Part shown: positions 54,140 to 61,998 of the stretch, piece after piece
How positions within the stretch are numbered: position 1 is the first letter of the stretch
Layout of the letters: every line of letters begins with the position of its first letter
From: Candidatus Aminicenantota bacterium
GTDB lineage: Bacteria > Acidobacteriota > Aminicenantia > UBA2199
Assembly: GCA_026393835.1 (NCBI GenBank)
Contig: JAPKZK010000039.1
Span: 1-61,998 of the forward strand
DNA length: 61,998 nucleotides
Reading direction: 5' to 3'
Notes under the pieces: generated by a model
The model's input: the letters and a program-made list of their open reading frames with translations, nothing else
Databases searched by the model: none
What the model was told of the DNA's origin: nothing
Made by a program: the position numbers and the translations under genes

Positions 54140-54519
54140 GACTCTTATTAGATACCCACACTTTCATCTGGTTTATAAATGGGGACAAATGCCTGTCTGT
54201 AAAGGCAAGAAAAGAAATTTCAAAATCCTCCAATTCAAAATTCATCAGTATTGCAAGCATTTGGGAAATGGCTATCAAAATTAGCCTGGGAAAACTAAAA
54301 ATTAATTATCCCTTTAAGGAAGTCTTTCTTCAAATCCAGGAAAATGGGTTTGAAATTTTGCCGGTTATATTTGAACATACAGATTTGGTGAGCCAATTAG
54401 AATTTCATCATCGAGACCCTTTTGATCGTTTGCTTATTGCGCAGGCAATATGGGAGAAGATGATCATAATAAGCAAAGACGAGAAGTTTTGCAATTACCC
54501 GGTAAAAGTAACCTGGTAG
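54136..54519 (+). CDS. vapC: VapC-type PIN-domain toxin
   Basis: 127 residues with a TTG start overlapping the antitoxin stop by 4 nt. The PIN-domain acidic residues are present: LLLDTHTFIWFI (first Asp), SIWEMAIKISLGKL (Glu), HRDPFDRLLIAQA (two Asp) and IISKDEKF (last Asp). The PIN subfamily is the YhcE-like 'DTHxxLW' group. It cleaves RNA when released from the antitoxin; specificity cannot be predicted. The gene appears intact. Confidence 0.9.
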   Translation: MRLLLDTHTFIWFINGDKCLSVKARKEISKSSNSKFISIASIWEMAIKISLGKLKINYPFKEVFLQIQENGFEILPVIFEHTDLVSQLEFHHRDPFDRLLIAQAIWEKMIIISKDEKFCNYPVKVTW

Positions 54520-54590
54520 CTCAAATACGCACATACGCATGAAAAATTTCTCTTGCGTATCCCTTTTTCCCCGGGAATATCAATAAAACC

Positions 54591-54875
54591 TGGTACGGAG
54601 CGAAATCCACGGGATTTTAGACAAATCCACGGGATTTTGGAGGAAACCACGCGGTACGGAGTGAAATCCACGGGAATTTTGGAGGATCCACGAGAATTTG
54701 GAGAAATCTACGAGGTGCAGAGCCAACCCCACGAGATTTTTGAGAAAACCACGGGTTTTTTGAGAAATGCACGAGGTTTTAGAGAAATGCAGGAGGTGCG
54801 GAGCCAGATGCACGAGATTTTTGACAAAAGTGCTGGGATTTAGTGGAAAGCGGTAGATTTAAGCGGAAAGCGCGG
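54591..54875. repeat. 20/21-bp tandem array F (14 units, ATCCACGGGATTTTGGAG-type)
   Basis: Fourteen units of 20 or 21 bp, each containing CCACG or CACGAG followed by (A/G)G-TTTT-GAG-AAA. Units of 21+20+20 bp form a higher-order period of about 61-62 bp marked by GGTACGGAG / GGTGCGGAG at 54591, 54652, 54713 and 54794. Confidence 0.85.
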
Positions 54876-54891
54876 GATGTTTTATCGGGTT

Positions 54892-55206
54892 CGCGTGCTC
54901 TTCTGCGATCGGCGCGTGCTCTTTTGCGATTCACGAGAGCTCTTTTGCCATTCGCCCGTGTCCTTTCGCCATTTACCCGTGCCCTTTCACGATTCACCCG
55001 TGCCCTTTTGCCATTTACCCGCGCTCGTTGGCGATTCGCCCGTGCCCTTTAGCCATTTACCCGTGTCCTTTTGCGATTCTCCCGCGCTCCTTTGCGATTC
55101 ACCCGCGCTCTTTTGCCATTCGCGCTAGCTCTTTAGCGATTTGCCCGTGCCGATTTGCGATTTGCGCGTGCCAATTACACGTTCACGCGTGCCGGTTTGC
55201 CATCCA
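54892..55206. repeat. 21-bp tandem array G (15 units, CCCGTGCCCTTTTGCCATTTA-type)
   Basis: Fifteen units of exactly 21 bp, consensus CNCGTGC-CCTTTTGC-(C/G)ATT-(C/T)-(A/G). Alternate units end CGATTCA and CCATTTA. It follows array F after 16 bp and has unrelated sequence. Confidence 0.92.
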
Positions 55207-55460
55207 TTGCTGTTCCGGCGCCGAATATAACCGCTCTCCTGGGAAAAATTCTTGCTTTTGAGAGAAAGATGTCTGCTCCGCTGCTAAAAATTCCTGCCGT
55301 GGAAATAAAAGAGGCGCTGTTTTGTGAAAAGTTCGCGGTTTTTGGCAAAAGTTTGTGGTGCGGAAGAAATCTCCGTGGGGGAAAAAGGGCCATACCAGAA
55401 ATCCTTTTTTCTTATAAAGCGTCTGCGACAAATGATACGGGACCTTTGACATTTTGATTC
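55207..55460. other. Gap before the KAP gene, possibly a decayed third array
   Basis: Weakly periodic sequence between 55235 and 55385 (blocks such as GAAAAATTCTTGC, TAAAAATTCCTGCC, GAAAAGTTCGCGG at about 21-bp multiples) suggests a strongly diverged array. No gene is seen. Confidence 0.4.
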
Positions 55461-55467
55461 CCTGGTG

Positions 55468-55496
55468 TTGACAAAAAGATACCAATGGTGCATAAT
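55468..55496 (+). promoter_or_regulatory. Promoter of the KAP-STAND operon
   Basis: TTGACA (55468-55473), 17-bp spacer, CATAAT (55491-55496). A 19-nt gap to the ATG at 55516 holds GGAGGAAAAGGAG. Confidence 0.8.
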
Positions 55497-55515
55497 GCAT
55501 TTGGAGGAAAAGGAG

Positions 55516-56754
55516 ATGAAATTACGCGCCTTAGACCCGCTGTTGTATCCTGTCGATAAGGATATTATTCATAATGAAAACTCGTTTATCGAGCATTTTT
55601 ACCAGTTGATTACCCGGTCTATTCAACCGCCTTACGTGGTTTCCATCGATGGTTTGTGGGGTACCGGGAAAACCACTGTTATGAAAATCTTACAGGATAA
55701 ATTGGAAAAGTCCGGGTTCCCGGTTTTCTGGTTTAATCCCTGGGAATACCGTCAAACCGAAAGTGTTGTTCTTGCCTTTTTGCAGTGCCTGGCCGCCGAA
55801 AATAAGTCTTTTTTAAAGGAGACCAAAAAAAGCGGCAAGAAAATTCTCCGGGTTCTCCTGGAATCAGGTTTGGATGTCGGTCTCAAAATGGTTACCAAAA
55901 ATAATCTTTCTTTGAAAGATATAAAAGACGGTTTAGAATCCACTGAAGAAGTTCAGTCGCCATCCCATGAAAAATATGAGAATACCATTGAAGCCATTAA
56001 AAAGGAATTCGTGGCTTTAATCGACGGGATCAGCAAAAAGCACGATAATAACCCGGTTGTCATTTTTTTCGATGACCTGGACAGGTGTCTCCCGGACGAT
56101 TCGATTCAACTGCTTGAAGCGCTCAAGAACCTGTTCGTAACCAAAGGCAGTAAATGTATTTTCATTTGCGGCATCGACACCCGTATTGCAAAGCAATTTA
56201 TTTCCACCCATTATAACGGGATCGAGGAAATGTTTGCCATCAATTATTTCCGTAAAATTTTTAATCTCACTATTTCCATGCCCTTTAGCTCCAATATATA
56301 TGATATGCTGCTGAAATATATCAAAGAGCAATATGAATGGGAGGACCCCGGGGAAGAAAAAAGCAAATCCCTGGCCAGGATGGTTACTGAGGCCGGTTTG
56401 CAAGCGGAAATATTCAGCCGGCGAAAATATCTCAATATTATCGATAATTTTAATGTCTTTCGGAAATTCAACCCGGATTATAATTTTACCCCGGCGAAAG
56501 ATTTTATCGTTCATTTACTGGTGTTGAAAGAAGCATTGCAGCCTGTTTATGAAGAGCTTATCCAGGGAGCTTTAAAGAATCGTGATAAAACAATATCCCA
56601 GCTTATATCTGGATTGACGAGCATTGCTGCAAATAAAGGTAAACCAAGGCCTGAGTATAAGGGGGAATTCTTCGTTGAATATTTTAAGAAGGAAGCTAAC
56701 TTCGGCAACGAATATTTATATAAATGGATGGTCAAGCATCCCACCCTGGCTTAG
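55516..56754 (+). CDS. KAP-family P-loop NTPase
   Basis: 412 residues from ATG 55516, chosen because of the AAGGAG site and promoter; upstream in-frame codons lie in or before the promoter. The KAP signature is clear: SIDGLWGTGKTTVMKIL (Walker A, about 42-58), VFWFNPWEYRQTESVVLAF, PVVIFFDDLDRCLPDDSIQLLEALKNLF (Walker B with LDRC) and IFICGIDTRIAKQFI. The transmembrane insert found in many KAP proteins is absent. KAP ATPases occur in phage-exclusion proteins such as PifA. The following gene starts 12 nt later, so the two form an operon. Confidence 0.92.
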   Translation: MKLRALDPLLYPVDKDIIHNENSFIEHFYQLITRSIQPPYVVSIDGLWGTGKTTVMKILQDKLEKSGFPVFWFNPWEYRQTESVVLAFLQCLAAENKSFLKETKKSGKKILRVLLESGLDVGLKMVTKNNLSLKDIKDGLESTEEVQSPSHEKYENTIEAIKKEFVALIDGISKKHDNNPVVIFFDDLDRCLPDDSIQLLEALKNLFVTKGSKCIFICGIDTRIAKQFISTHYNGIEEMFAINYFRKIFNLTISMPFSSNIYDMLLKYIKEQYEWEDPGEEKSKSLARMVTEAGLQAEIFSRRKYLNIIDNFNVFRKFNPDYNFTPAKDFIVHLLVLKEALQPVYEELIQGALKNRDKTISQLISGLTSIAANKGKPRPEYKGEFFVEYFKKEANFGNEYLYKWMVKHPTLA

Positions 56755-56766
56755 AGAATATAAAAA

Positions 56767-59700
56767 ATGGACGACTTTGCGGAATTGAAAAAAAGGCGGG
56801 AAGCGGTCAATAAAGAAATCGCTGATCTCTCTATTGAAAAGGAAAAAAATGCAGAAAAAATAATTGAACTCCTAAATGAACTGGAAAAACTGGATTCTCA
56901 AATAGCAGAGTTAGAGAAAAAGTCTGAAAAACAAAAAGGGCGTTTCTCGTTAAGTACGGTAGTCTTTCGTTCACTGCAGTCTGTCTTAAGCCGCAGCAAT
57001 GAGTTTTACCCCAACAATGAACTCTTTGATGAAGACCTGGTTTATTTCCCGGAAAAAGAACTTCACGCCATGCGGGCTATACAGGTATGCCTGACAAATG
57101 ATACCGGAGAGAGGATGTTCCTGCTTTACGGCGACCCGGCTTCCGGGAAGACCGTGATGGGAATTGCCGTTGGAAAAGCACTGGAAAAAAAAGGTTATGA
57201 GTCCCTTTATTATAAACTTACCGATAAATCGGATATTAATGCACTCTGGCCCGATATCCATCGCTATGGTGAAAACGACGTATTATTCATCCTGGATGAC
57301 TGTCACTTAAATATTGAGACGGTAAACCTCATATATACCAGGTTTGAAAATATACCCCATGCCGCCTGCCTGTTGATTTCCAGGGCTTTGCCTAAAAATC
57401 TCCGCGTCACCGACGAGTATTTACCGGATATTTTTAAGAAATTGGAAGATAGATGCTATAAAATGGATGTCGCAAAGGATAAGCAAGTGGAAGACAAAAT
57501 GTCCGGCATTATCCTTAAGCGCAAGGCATTTTACGAACGAACGAAAAAGAAGGAATTTGTTGTGGGGGATTTGCAAAGGGTGATGAAGAATGTATTGCGG
57601 AATTATTTGACTCTCTACTTTTACCTTTCATTCTGGACTGATTCCCAGCCCCTGGATCAATTGGATGAAAGTAAAGTTTTGCAAAAGGTATATTCGCGGT
57701 ACCTGGACATTAAAGCAAATAAACTCCATCGAGATATATTTTTGAAATATGCCGCTTTATACCGGTATGAGATTCAATTCAGACCGGCCCCCGGGGACGA
57801 AGGCAGCGTTGAGGCACTATCGGGACAGGGTTTTTTAGAGTACGATTCAGAGATAGAATTATACAGGTTTTATCACTCTGATTTTGCTAAATTACTTTTA
57901 AAATCCTATTCCAGCCGGTCTATTTTTACAGAAAGGTATACCAACCTTGAAGAATTCACCACAACTCAATTGAAAGCCTATATTACCGGTTTCAATACCT
58001 ATCCACCCAATCTTTCGGAGTTGTATAACAACTTAGTGATGAACGCTGGAATCGCGGTATTCGGGGCATTGCTTAAGGATGCGGAAGTAAGAAATAAAAC
58101 GATAGCTTTGTATAAGAACATCGATCCACTGTACCACCTTTCCAACTTCTTATCACAGGTCGAGCATTATGCTAATGATGAATTCGAAACATTCATTAAG
58201 GAGCTTATAGTCAGCAATCCTTCCATTAAAAATCTTTTTCTAAGCGGTAAAGAGACATTCCCTCCTTTTTGCCAAATTTTGATAATGCTTAAAAACAATC
58301 ATCCCGGATATTACAGCACATTCCTTGGAATGTTTAACCATGATGAGCGGAAGCTTATCCTGCTAAGTACCTCTCCACATATAATGGGGCAATACTTGAA
58401 TGCACTTAGTAATTCAGACATGAGTACGGCAAAATTTCTTTTGAATACTGTTACTGTAAATGAATTACTGAAAGAGAGTTACCAGCTTGAGTTTCATAAT
58501 TTGGGAAATGCCCTAAATGGTTTAAAGAATATTGATAGGGAAAAAATTGAAGATGTGTTTGCTAATATAGATTTAAGTTATTTAGTCGGAAGTGCCAAAA
58601 AGGTTGATTTTCATAAGTTGGGAAATGCTTTGAGTGATTTTATGAATGTCAATCCTAGAAAAGCGAAAAAAATATTCGCTGCGATTAATATAGACCTTCT
58701 TGCAACCAGAACTCGAAAAGTTAGTTTTGAGCGAGTGCGAAATACGTTGAATGAGTTGGAGAGTGTCAATCCTAGAAAAGCGAAAAAAATATTCGCTGCG
58801 ATTAATATAGACCTTCTTGCAGCCAGTGCTCAAGAAGTTAGTTTTGAGCGATTGGGAAAGGTGTTGAGTGATTTGAATAATGTCAATCCTGGAAAAGCCA
58901 AAGACATATTCGCTGCGATTAATATAGACCATCTTTTAGCCAGAGCTCAAGAAGTTAGTTTTGGGCAATTTGGAAAGGTGTTGCGTGATTTGAATAATGT
59001 CAATCCTGGAAAAGCGAAAGAAATATTCGCTGCGATTAGTATAGACCATCTTGCAGCCAGAGCTCAAGAAGTTAGTTTTGGGCAATTTGGAAAGGCGTTG
59101 AGTGAGTTGAATAATGTCAATCCTGGAAAAGCGAAAGAAATATTCGATGCGATTAAGATAGACCATCTTGCAGCCAAAGCTCAAGAAGTTAGTTTTAATA
59201 ATCTGGGCAGGGCATTAAATGAATTGAAGACTATTGATGCAGGAAAAGCGAAAAAAATATTCGGTCAAACTGAACCCGGTTTTCTCCTTGACAAAGCCCA
59301 ACAGGTTGATTTTAAACGCTTCGGGAATGCATTGTGTAATTTGGAAAAGGTTGATATTGAAAAATGCGGTGAAATTTTAAGGAATATCAATCTCCGGACG
59401 CTTGTTCAAAAGGCTCAGCAGGAAAAATACAATGTATTCCTGAACAATATTCCTGCCGTCGCTCGAATCGATGCCGCAGCCACAAAGCAATTACTTACAG
59501 GACTACCGGAGGAATTCTTATTCCAATTCGATTTTTTGCTCAATTCTCAAAACTTCAACCGTTTGCTTTATACAATTCATTTGTCGGGACATACCGAATA
59601 TGCCATGAAACTCATTGATTTTGCAAAAGAGAACCTGGATACCTTCATGAAAAACCCGTTAAACGATATTGCATATTTTTTCTCACTATGTTCCGAATAT

Positions 59701-60147
59701 ATTGATGTGAAGCCAATAATAAGTGAGTACAGCAGTAAATTCTTCGGGAAGATGAAATACGGTGAACCTTTACACATAGCTTTTTTTCTTAGGGTCATTC
59801 ACGGGATCGATAGAAACACGGCGTTGGAGTATTTGCATTACCTGGAAAAGATTGGATTAAAAGAACCCCTGGGAAGTTGCTATTATCAAATTGGAAAGTC
59901 ATTAGCGGAGAAAGAAGAAATCACGGGATCGATTAATTACTTAAAAAAGGCGCTGCCTCTACTTGAAGAATATGAGAATAAAAACTGCCTGGCTCTCACC
60001 TATTTTCTCCTGGCAAAAAATGAAGAAGCCTTGAACCACCGGGAAAAAGCCCGAACCAGTGCAAACAAGGCATTACTAAACGCAGGAGAGCTTCCAGGCT
60101 TAGAGAAAGAAATCGAAGATTTTCTCATACAAATAAATAAAAATTAG
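56767..60147 (+). CDS. Large coiled-coil STAND-like NTPase with 39-residue repeats and TPR end
   Basis: 1126 residues. A coiled coil occupies about 1-60 (KKRREAVNKEIADLSIEKEK...), then a P-loop domain with Walker A LLYGDPASGKTVMGIA (about 118-133) and Walker B LFILDDCHLN (about 175-184). A winged-helix-like region and helical middle follow. Residues about 575-880 are tandem repeats of 39 residues (VNPGKAKEIFAAI...AQEVSFGQFGKALSELN), five of them almost identical at the DNA level. The C-terminus (1040-1126) has TPR-like helices (CYYQIGKSLAEKEEITGSIN). It has no own Shine-Dalgarno site; translation is presumably coupled to the KAP gene. I read it as a sensor/receptor partner of the KAP ATPase. 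Confidence 0.82.
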   Translation: MDDFAELKKRREAVNKEIADLSIEKEKNAEKIIELLNELEKLDSQIAELEKKSEKQKGRFSLSTVVFRSLQSVLSRSNEFYPNNELFDEDLVYFPEKELHAMRAIQVCLTNDTGERMFLLYGDPASGKTVMGIAVGKALEKKGYESLYYKLTDKSDINALWPDIHRYGENDVLFILDDCHLNIETVNLIYTRFENIPHAACLLISRALPKNLRVTDEYLPDIFKKLEDRCYKMDVAKDKQVEDKMSGIILKRKAFYERTKKKEFVVGDLQRVMKNVLRNYLTLYFYLSFWTDSQPLDQLDESKVLQKVYSRYLDIKANKLHRDIFLKYAALYRYEIQFRPAPGDEGSVEALSGQGFLEYDSEIELYRFYHSDFAKLLLKSYSSRSIFTERYTNLEEFTTTQLKAYITGFNTYPPNLSELYNNLVMNAGIAVFGALLKDAEVRNKTIALYKNIDPLYHLSNFLSQVEHYANDEFETFIKELIVSNPSIKNLFLSGKETFPPFCQILIMLKNNHPGYYSTFLGMFNHDERKLILLSTSPHIMGQYLNALSNSDMSTAKFLLNTVTVNELLKESYQLEFHNLGNALNGLKNIDREKIEDVFANIDLSYLVGSAKKVDFHKLGNALSDFMNVNPRKAKKIFAAINIDLLATRTRKVSFERVRNTLNELESVNPRKAKKIFAAINIDLLAASAQEVSFERLGKVLSDLNNVNPGKAKDIFAAINIDHLLARAQEVSFGQFGKVLRDLNNVNPGKAKEIFAAISIDHLAARAQEVSFGQFGKALSELNNVNPGKAKEIFDAIKIDHLAAKAQEVSFNNLGRALNELKTIDAGKAKKIFGQTEPGFLLDKAQQVDFKRFGNALCNLEKVDIEKCGEILRNINLRTLVQKAQQEKYNVFLNNIPAVARIDAAATKQLLTGLPEEFLFQFDFLLNSQNFNRLLYTIHLSGHTEYAMKLIDFAKENLDTFMKNPLNDIAYFFSLCSEYIDVKPIISEYSSKFFGKMKYGEPLHIAFFLRVIHGIDRNTALEYLHYLEKIGLKEPLGSCYYQIGKSLAEKEEITGSINYLKKALPLLEEYENKNCLALTYFLLAKNEEALNHREKARTSANKALLNAGELPGLEKEIEDFLIQINKN
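58648..59232 (+). repeat. Five 117-bp near-identical in-frame repeats
   Basis: GTCAATCCT begins repeats at 58648, 58765, 58882, 58999 and 59116, exactly 117 bp (39 codons) apart. Diverged copies flank them on both sides. Near-identity of adjacent units indicates recent expansion or gene conversion and probable length variation between strains. Confidence 0.92.
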
Positions 60148-60317
60148 GGGAAAGCCAAAATATTTTTCTAAAATGAAAGGGCTCAGTATCCAGGGGGCGG
60201 GGGGCAGGTGTCAGGGGGCAGGAATCAGGGGCCGGGAAAAAGGAAAGTGTCTGCCCGATTTATGAAGGGCAAATACGGAACAGGCAAAGAAAATTTCCAT
60301 AAAGAGAACAAGATAGG

Positions 60318-60351
60318 GCGAGCGACCCCCAGATAGGGCCGCTCGCTTTTT
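60318..60351 (+). terminator. Rho-independent terminator after the STAND gene
   Basis: Stem GCGAGCG (60318-60324) / CGCTCGC (60340-60346) with GGGC/GCCC-type pairing in the loop, followed by five T residues. It sits between convergent genes. Confidence 0.75.
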
Positions 60352-60356
60352 GGGGG

Positions 60357-61193
60357 CTATTCGCCGTGTTGTTCCCAGAACCAACCCCAATCCGAGGTGG
60401 TCCGTATCAGAGTGACCCCATTGCCAACCAGCAAACCTTTGGCGCCGTCCATGTATTGTTCTCCTCTCATCTGGAGAAATTGTCCGGGGACCATCGTGAT
60501 GCCTGCATTGATCAGTTGGATTTCAAAGAATTGACCGGGCTGCAATGTCAGCGGAAGTCCGGGGACGTCATGCCATACGAGGTTGGGAAATTTGGGGGAA
60601 GGTAGATTGGGACGGCCAAGACCGGTAATGAACATGTCTTCCAGTGGAATTTGTACATTGGATACTGTGAGTTCAAGCTGGTTAACAACTACGGGGATAT
60701 TCGTGTCGTTGGTGACTTTGAGCGTCTTGCCAACGCCTACGCCGGAAACATCGAATCCGGTCACCGGTACCTGCCTATTCTCACCTAACAAGTTGATCAG
60801 GGGAACTCCATCTAAAGTCCACCAGCCCTCCAATTCCGCAATAATGTTTTTGGCCTCCACATCGAACATGATACCGAAATGGATCCACTGGCAAAAAACA
60901 ATTCGGCCGTCGGTTTCGAAATGGGCAAAAAATTTCCACCGACCGGGGCCATCGGGAATCAAACCGTATTGAGTTACTACCCAATTACCTGTGCCGGGGT
61001 CCCCAATGACAAAGATGTTTGTTATTGTGGGCGTGACTCCGCCCGCAGAATAAATAACACCCTCGATGTGGAAATCATTGGCCTCACCAGGATAATCGAA
61101 ATGAACATCATCATTCAGTGCGACTACCAGGGCGCTGGACATGAGAGGGAAAAGCATCAACATTACAACTCCAAACAATATTAAGCGCTTCAT
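60357..61193 (-). CDS. Secreted protein of unknown function
   Basis: 278 residues. Signal peptide LILFGVVMLMLFPLMSSALVVA. AAGGAGG lies 7 nt before the ATG. The mature protein is beta-rich with G/P/W turns (GDPGTGNWVVTQYGLIPDGPG; FFAHFETDGRIVFCQWIHFG), a middle strand region similar to Ig-like or cell-surface domains (VTNDTNIPVVVNQLELTVSN) and a tail ending WGWFWEQHG. No cell-wall anchor or catalytic motif. I do not recognise a family; it is probably extracellular or periplasmic. Confidence 0.7.
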   Translation of the reverse strand: MKRLILFGVVMLMLFPLMSSALVVALNDDVHFDYPGEANDFHIEGVIYSAGGVTPTITNIFVIGDPGTGNWVVTQYGLIPDGPGRWKFFAHFETDGRIVFCQWIHFGIMFDVEAKNIIAELEGWWTLDGVPLINLLGENRQVPVTGFDVSGVGVGKTLKVTNDTNIPVVVNQLELTVSNVQIPLEDMFITGLGRPNLPSPKFPNLVWHDVPGLPLTLQPGQFFEIQLINAGITMVPGQFLQMRGEQYMDGAKGLLVGNGVTLIRTTSDWGWFWEQHGE

Positions 61194-61702
61194 ATAAGCA
61201 CCTCCTTTTTAAATTTGTGTCAAGATTAATAAAAATAAGTAATGTTTTAAGTCGGCCATTTGGCATTACGAACTTCAGTCGCATTTTGTCGATGCCATCG
61301 ATCGAACCGCCGTCATAGTAAGTTAAAACAAAGATTTCGAAAATAAGCATCGATCACAACTACCTCGGTAATGATTTGTCAAATAGCCAGGTTATTCCAC
61401 TACTATGCAGTTAAATTATACTATATCAAACTAAGATTTTTTTTGCAAGCAAAAAAATATTTTTTAAATATGGTTAAGTGAGCACCAGGCGGATTCAACC
61501 TTCCTTATATCCTTCAGCAATTAATTTTGAATTCTAAAAAGAATTTTTATAAAAATTTTCTTGCCTGTTCGTTTTTCCCTCTGATCAGCGACAATTAGAT
61601 TTACCTCCTAACGACAATTAGATTTACCATTCAATTAAACGCTTTCGGGACTTTCTATACTATGCCCTAAAAAAAAATGTTCAAAATACATTTATATCGC
61701 TA
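61194..61702. other. A/T-rich gap with a 17-bp direct repeat
   Basis: CGACAATTAGATTTACC occurs at 61589-61605 and again at 61612-61628 (23-bp spacing). It lies about 130-170 bp before the transposase start and may mark or adjoin an insertion-sequence end. No gene is seen in the rest. Confidence 0.5.
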
Positions 61703-61731
61703 TTGACTTGCACTCCACTATCCCCTATAAT
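61703..61731 (+). promoter_or_regulatory. Transposase promoter
   Basis: TTGACT (61703-61708), 17-bp spacer, TATAAT (61726-61731), 25 nt before the ATG. Confidence 0.7.
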
Positions 61732-61756
61732 GTAATTTATAGATAAAGAGATATAA

Positions 61757-61998
61757 ATGGAACGTTTGGAACTTAAAAAAATTAATGGTAATATCTATTA
61801 TTACTATTCTCAGTGGGCCTGTCAAAACGGAAAATGCAGACGCGTGTGGCAAAAATTTCTGGGACCGCTCGAAAACATTGTAAAAGCTTTTGAAACCGGA
61901 GGTCACACCCCTCTTTATGCTGAAGTCTTCCAATGGGGACTCCCCCAGGTTTTATGGAGGGAATCTCAAACCGCTCAGATCACAAGCATTGTTGATTC
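61757..61998 (+). mobile_element. IS1634/IS4-like transposase, N-terminal part (runs off window)
   Basis: The ATG at 61757 opens a frame continuous to the end of the window (80 codons). The product starts MERLELKKINGNIYYYYSQW, followed by NGKCRRVWQKFLG and LYAEVFQWGLPQVLWRES. This N-terminus (a YYYY-type strand, then K/R-rich, then a FLG turn) is typical of IS1634-family DDE transposases in anaerobic bacteria and archaea. The catalytic domain lies beyond the window. Family assignment rests on the N-terminal pattern alone. Confidence 0.65.

Noticed and set aside
54553..55261. Open frames across arrays F and G (heptad-like repeated peptides)
   Set aside because: Same reasoning: periodic non-coding DNA, several open frames on both strands, no start signals.

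Overview
The window looks like a chromosomal segment of an uncultured, probably Gram-negative-type anaerobic bacterium of moderate GC. Lipoprotein and signal-peptide proteins, kre9-like 'SPNGGE' repeats, a plant-type LRR protein, many unrelated P-loop ATPases and intergenic space full of short-period repeats together recall Aminicenantes/Acidobacteriota-like genomes. That assignment is an impression; there is no rRNA or other phylogenetic marker search behind it. Housekeeping genes are interleaved with accessory islands: purD-purE-mtaB and rsmA plus an HrpB-like helicase (29.9-36.7 kb); urocanate hydratase and dnaK (42.4-46.7 kb); a lipoprotein, KAS III, DUF2007, M28 and M14 peptidase block (46.9-53.1 kb).

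Layout. 0.5-2.3 kb: a nuclease-like gene, a HigB/HigA-type toxin-antitoxin pair whose toxin carries an in-frame TGA, and a duplicated fragment of the first gene. 2.6-12.5 kb: a large secreted LRR/FN3 protein, a NACHT-HEAT STAND protein, and a minus-strand ATPase-nuclease / MBOAT / SGNH cluster. 12.7-13.9 kb: three consecutive arrays of diverged 21-bp tandem units. 14.4-24.0 kb: a three-gene operon of an 1879-aa beta-propeller/GAF histidine kinase, a receiver-only response regulator and an 1184-aa SIR2-domain protein. It is bracketed by an inverted repeat that includes a perfect 36-bp core. This is my main candidate for an undescribed, defence-like signalling system. 24.6-29.8 kb: an archaeal-type ATPase, a GT-C membrane protein, a secreted protein and an AAA_14/DUF4143 ATPase with a palindromic operator. 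36.8-42.0 kb: an AAA/PD-(D/E)XK gene and a coupled ATPase/TPR pair whose two flanks share the same repeats. 53.4-60.1 kb: an orphan HicB, a DUF2281/VapC pair, more 21-bp arrays, and a KAP ATPase plus a 1126-aa STAND protein with 39-aa repeats. The right end enters an IS1634/IS4-like transposase.

Two features run through the whole window. First, about ten genes have a -35/-10 promoter whose -10 hexamer ends only 6-8 nt before the start codon, with no Shine-Dalgarno site. They are therefore predicted to be transcribed leaderless, while other genes (dnaK, hutU, purD, KAP) have normal leaders and Shine-Dalgarno sites. Second, intergenic DNA is built from two kinds of periodic sequence: short words repeated at 8-12 bp that recur at many loci, and locus-specific arrays with a fixed 21-bp period. 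The 21-bp arrays sit next to accessory ATPase or defence-like modules.
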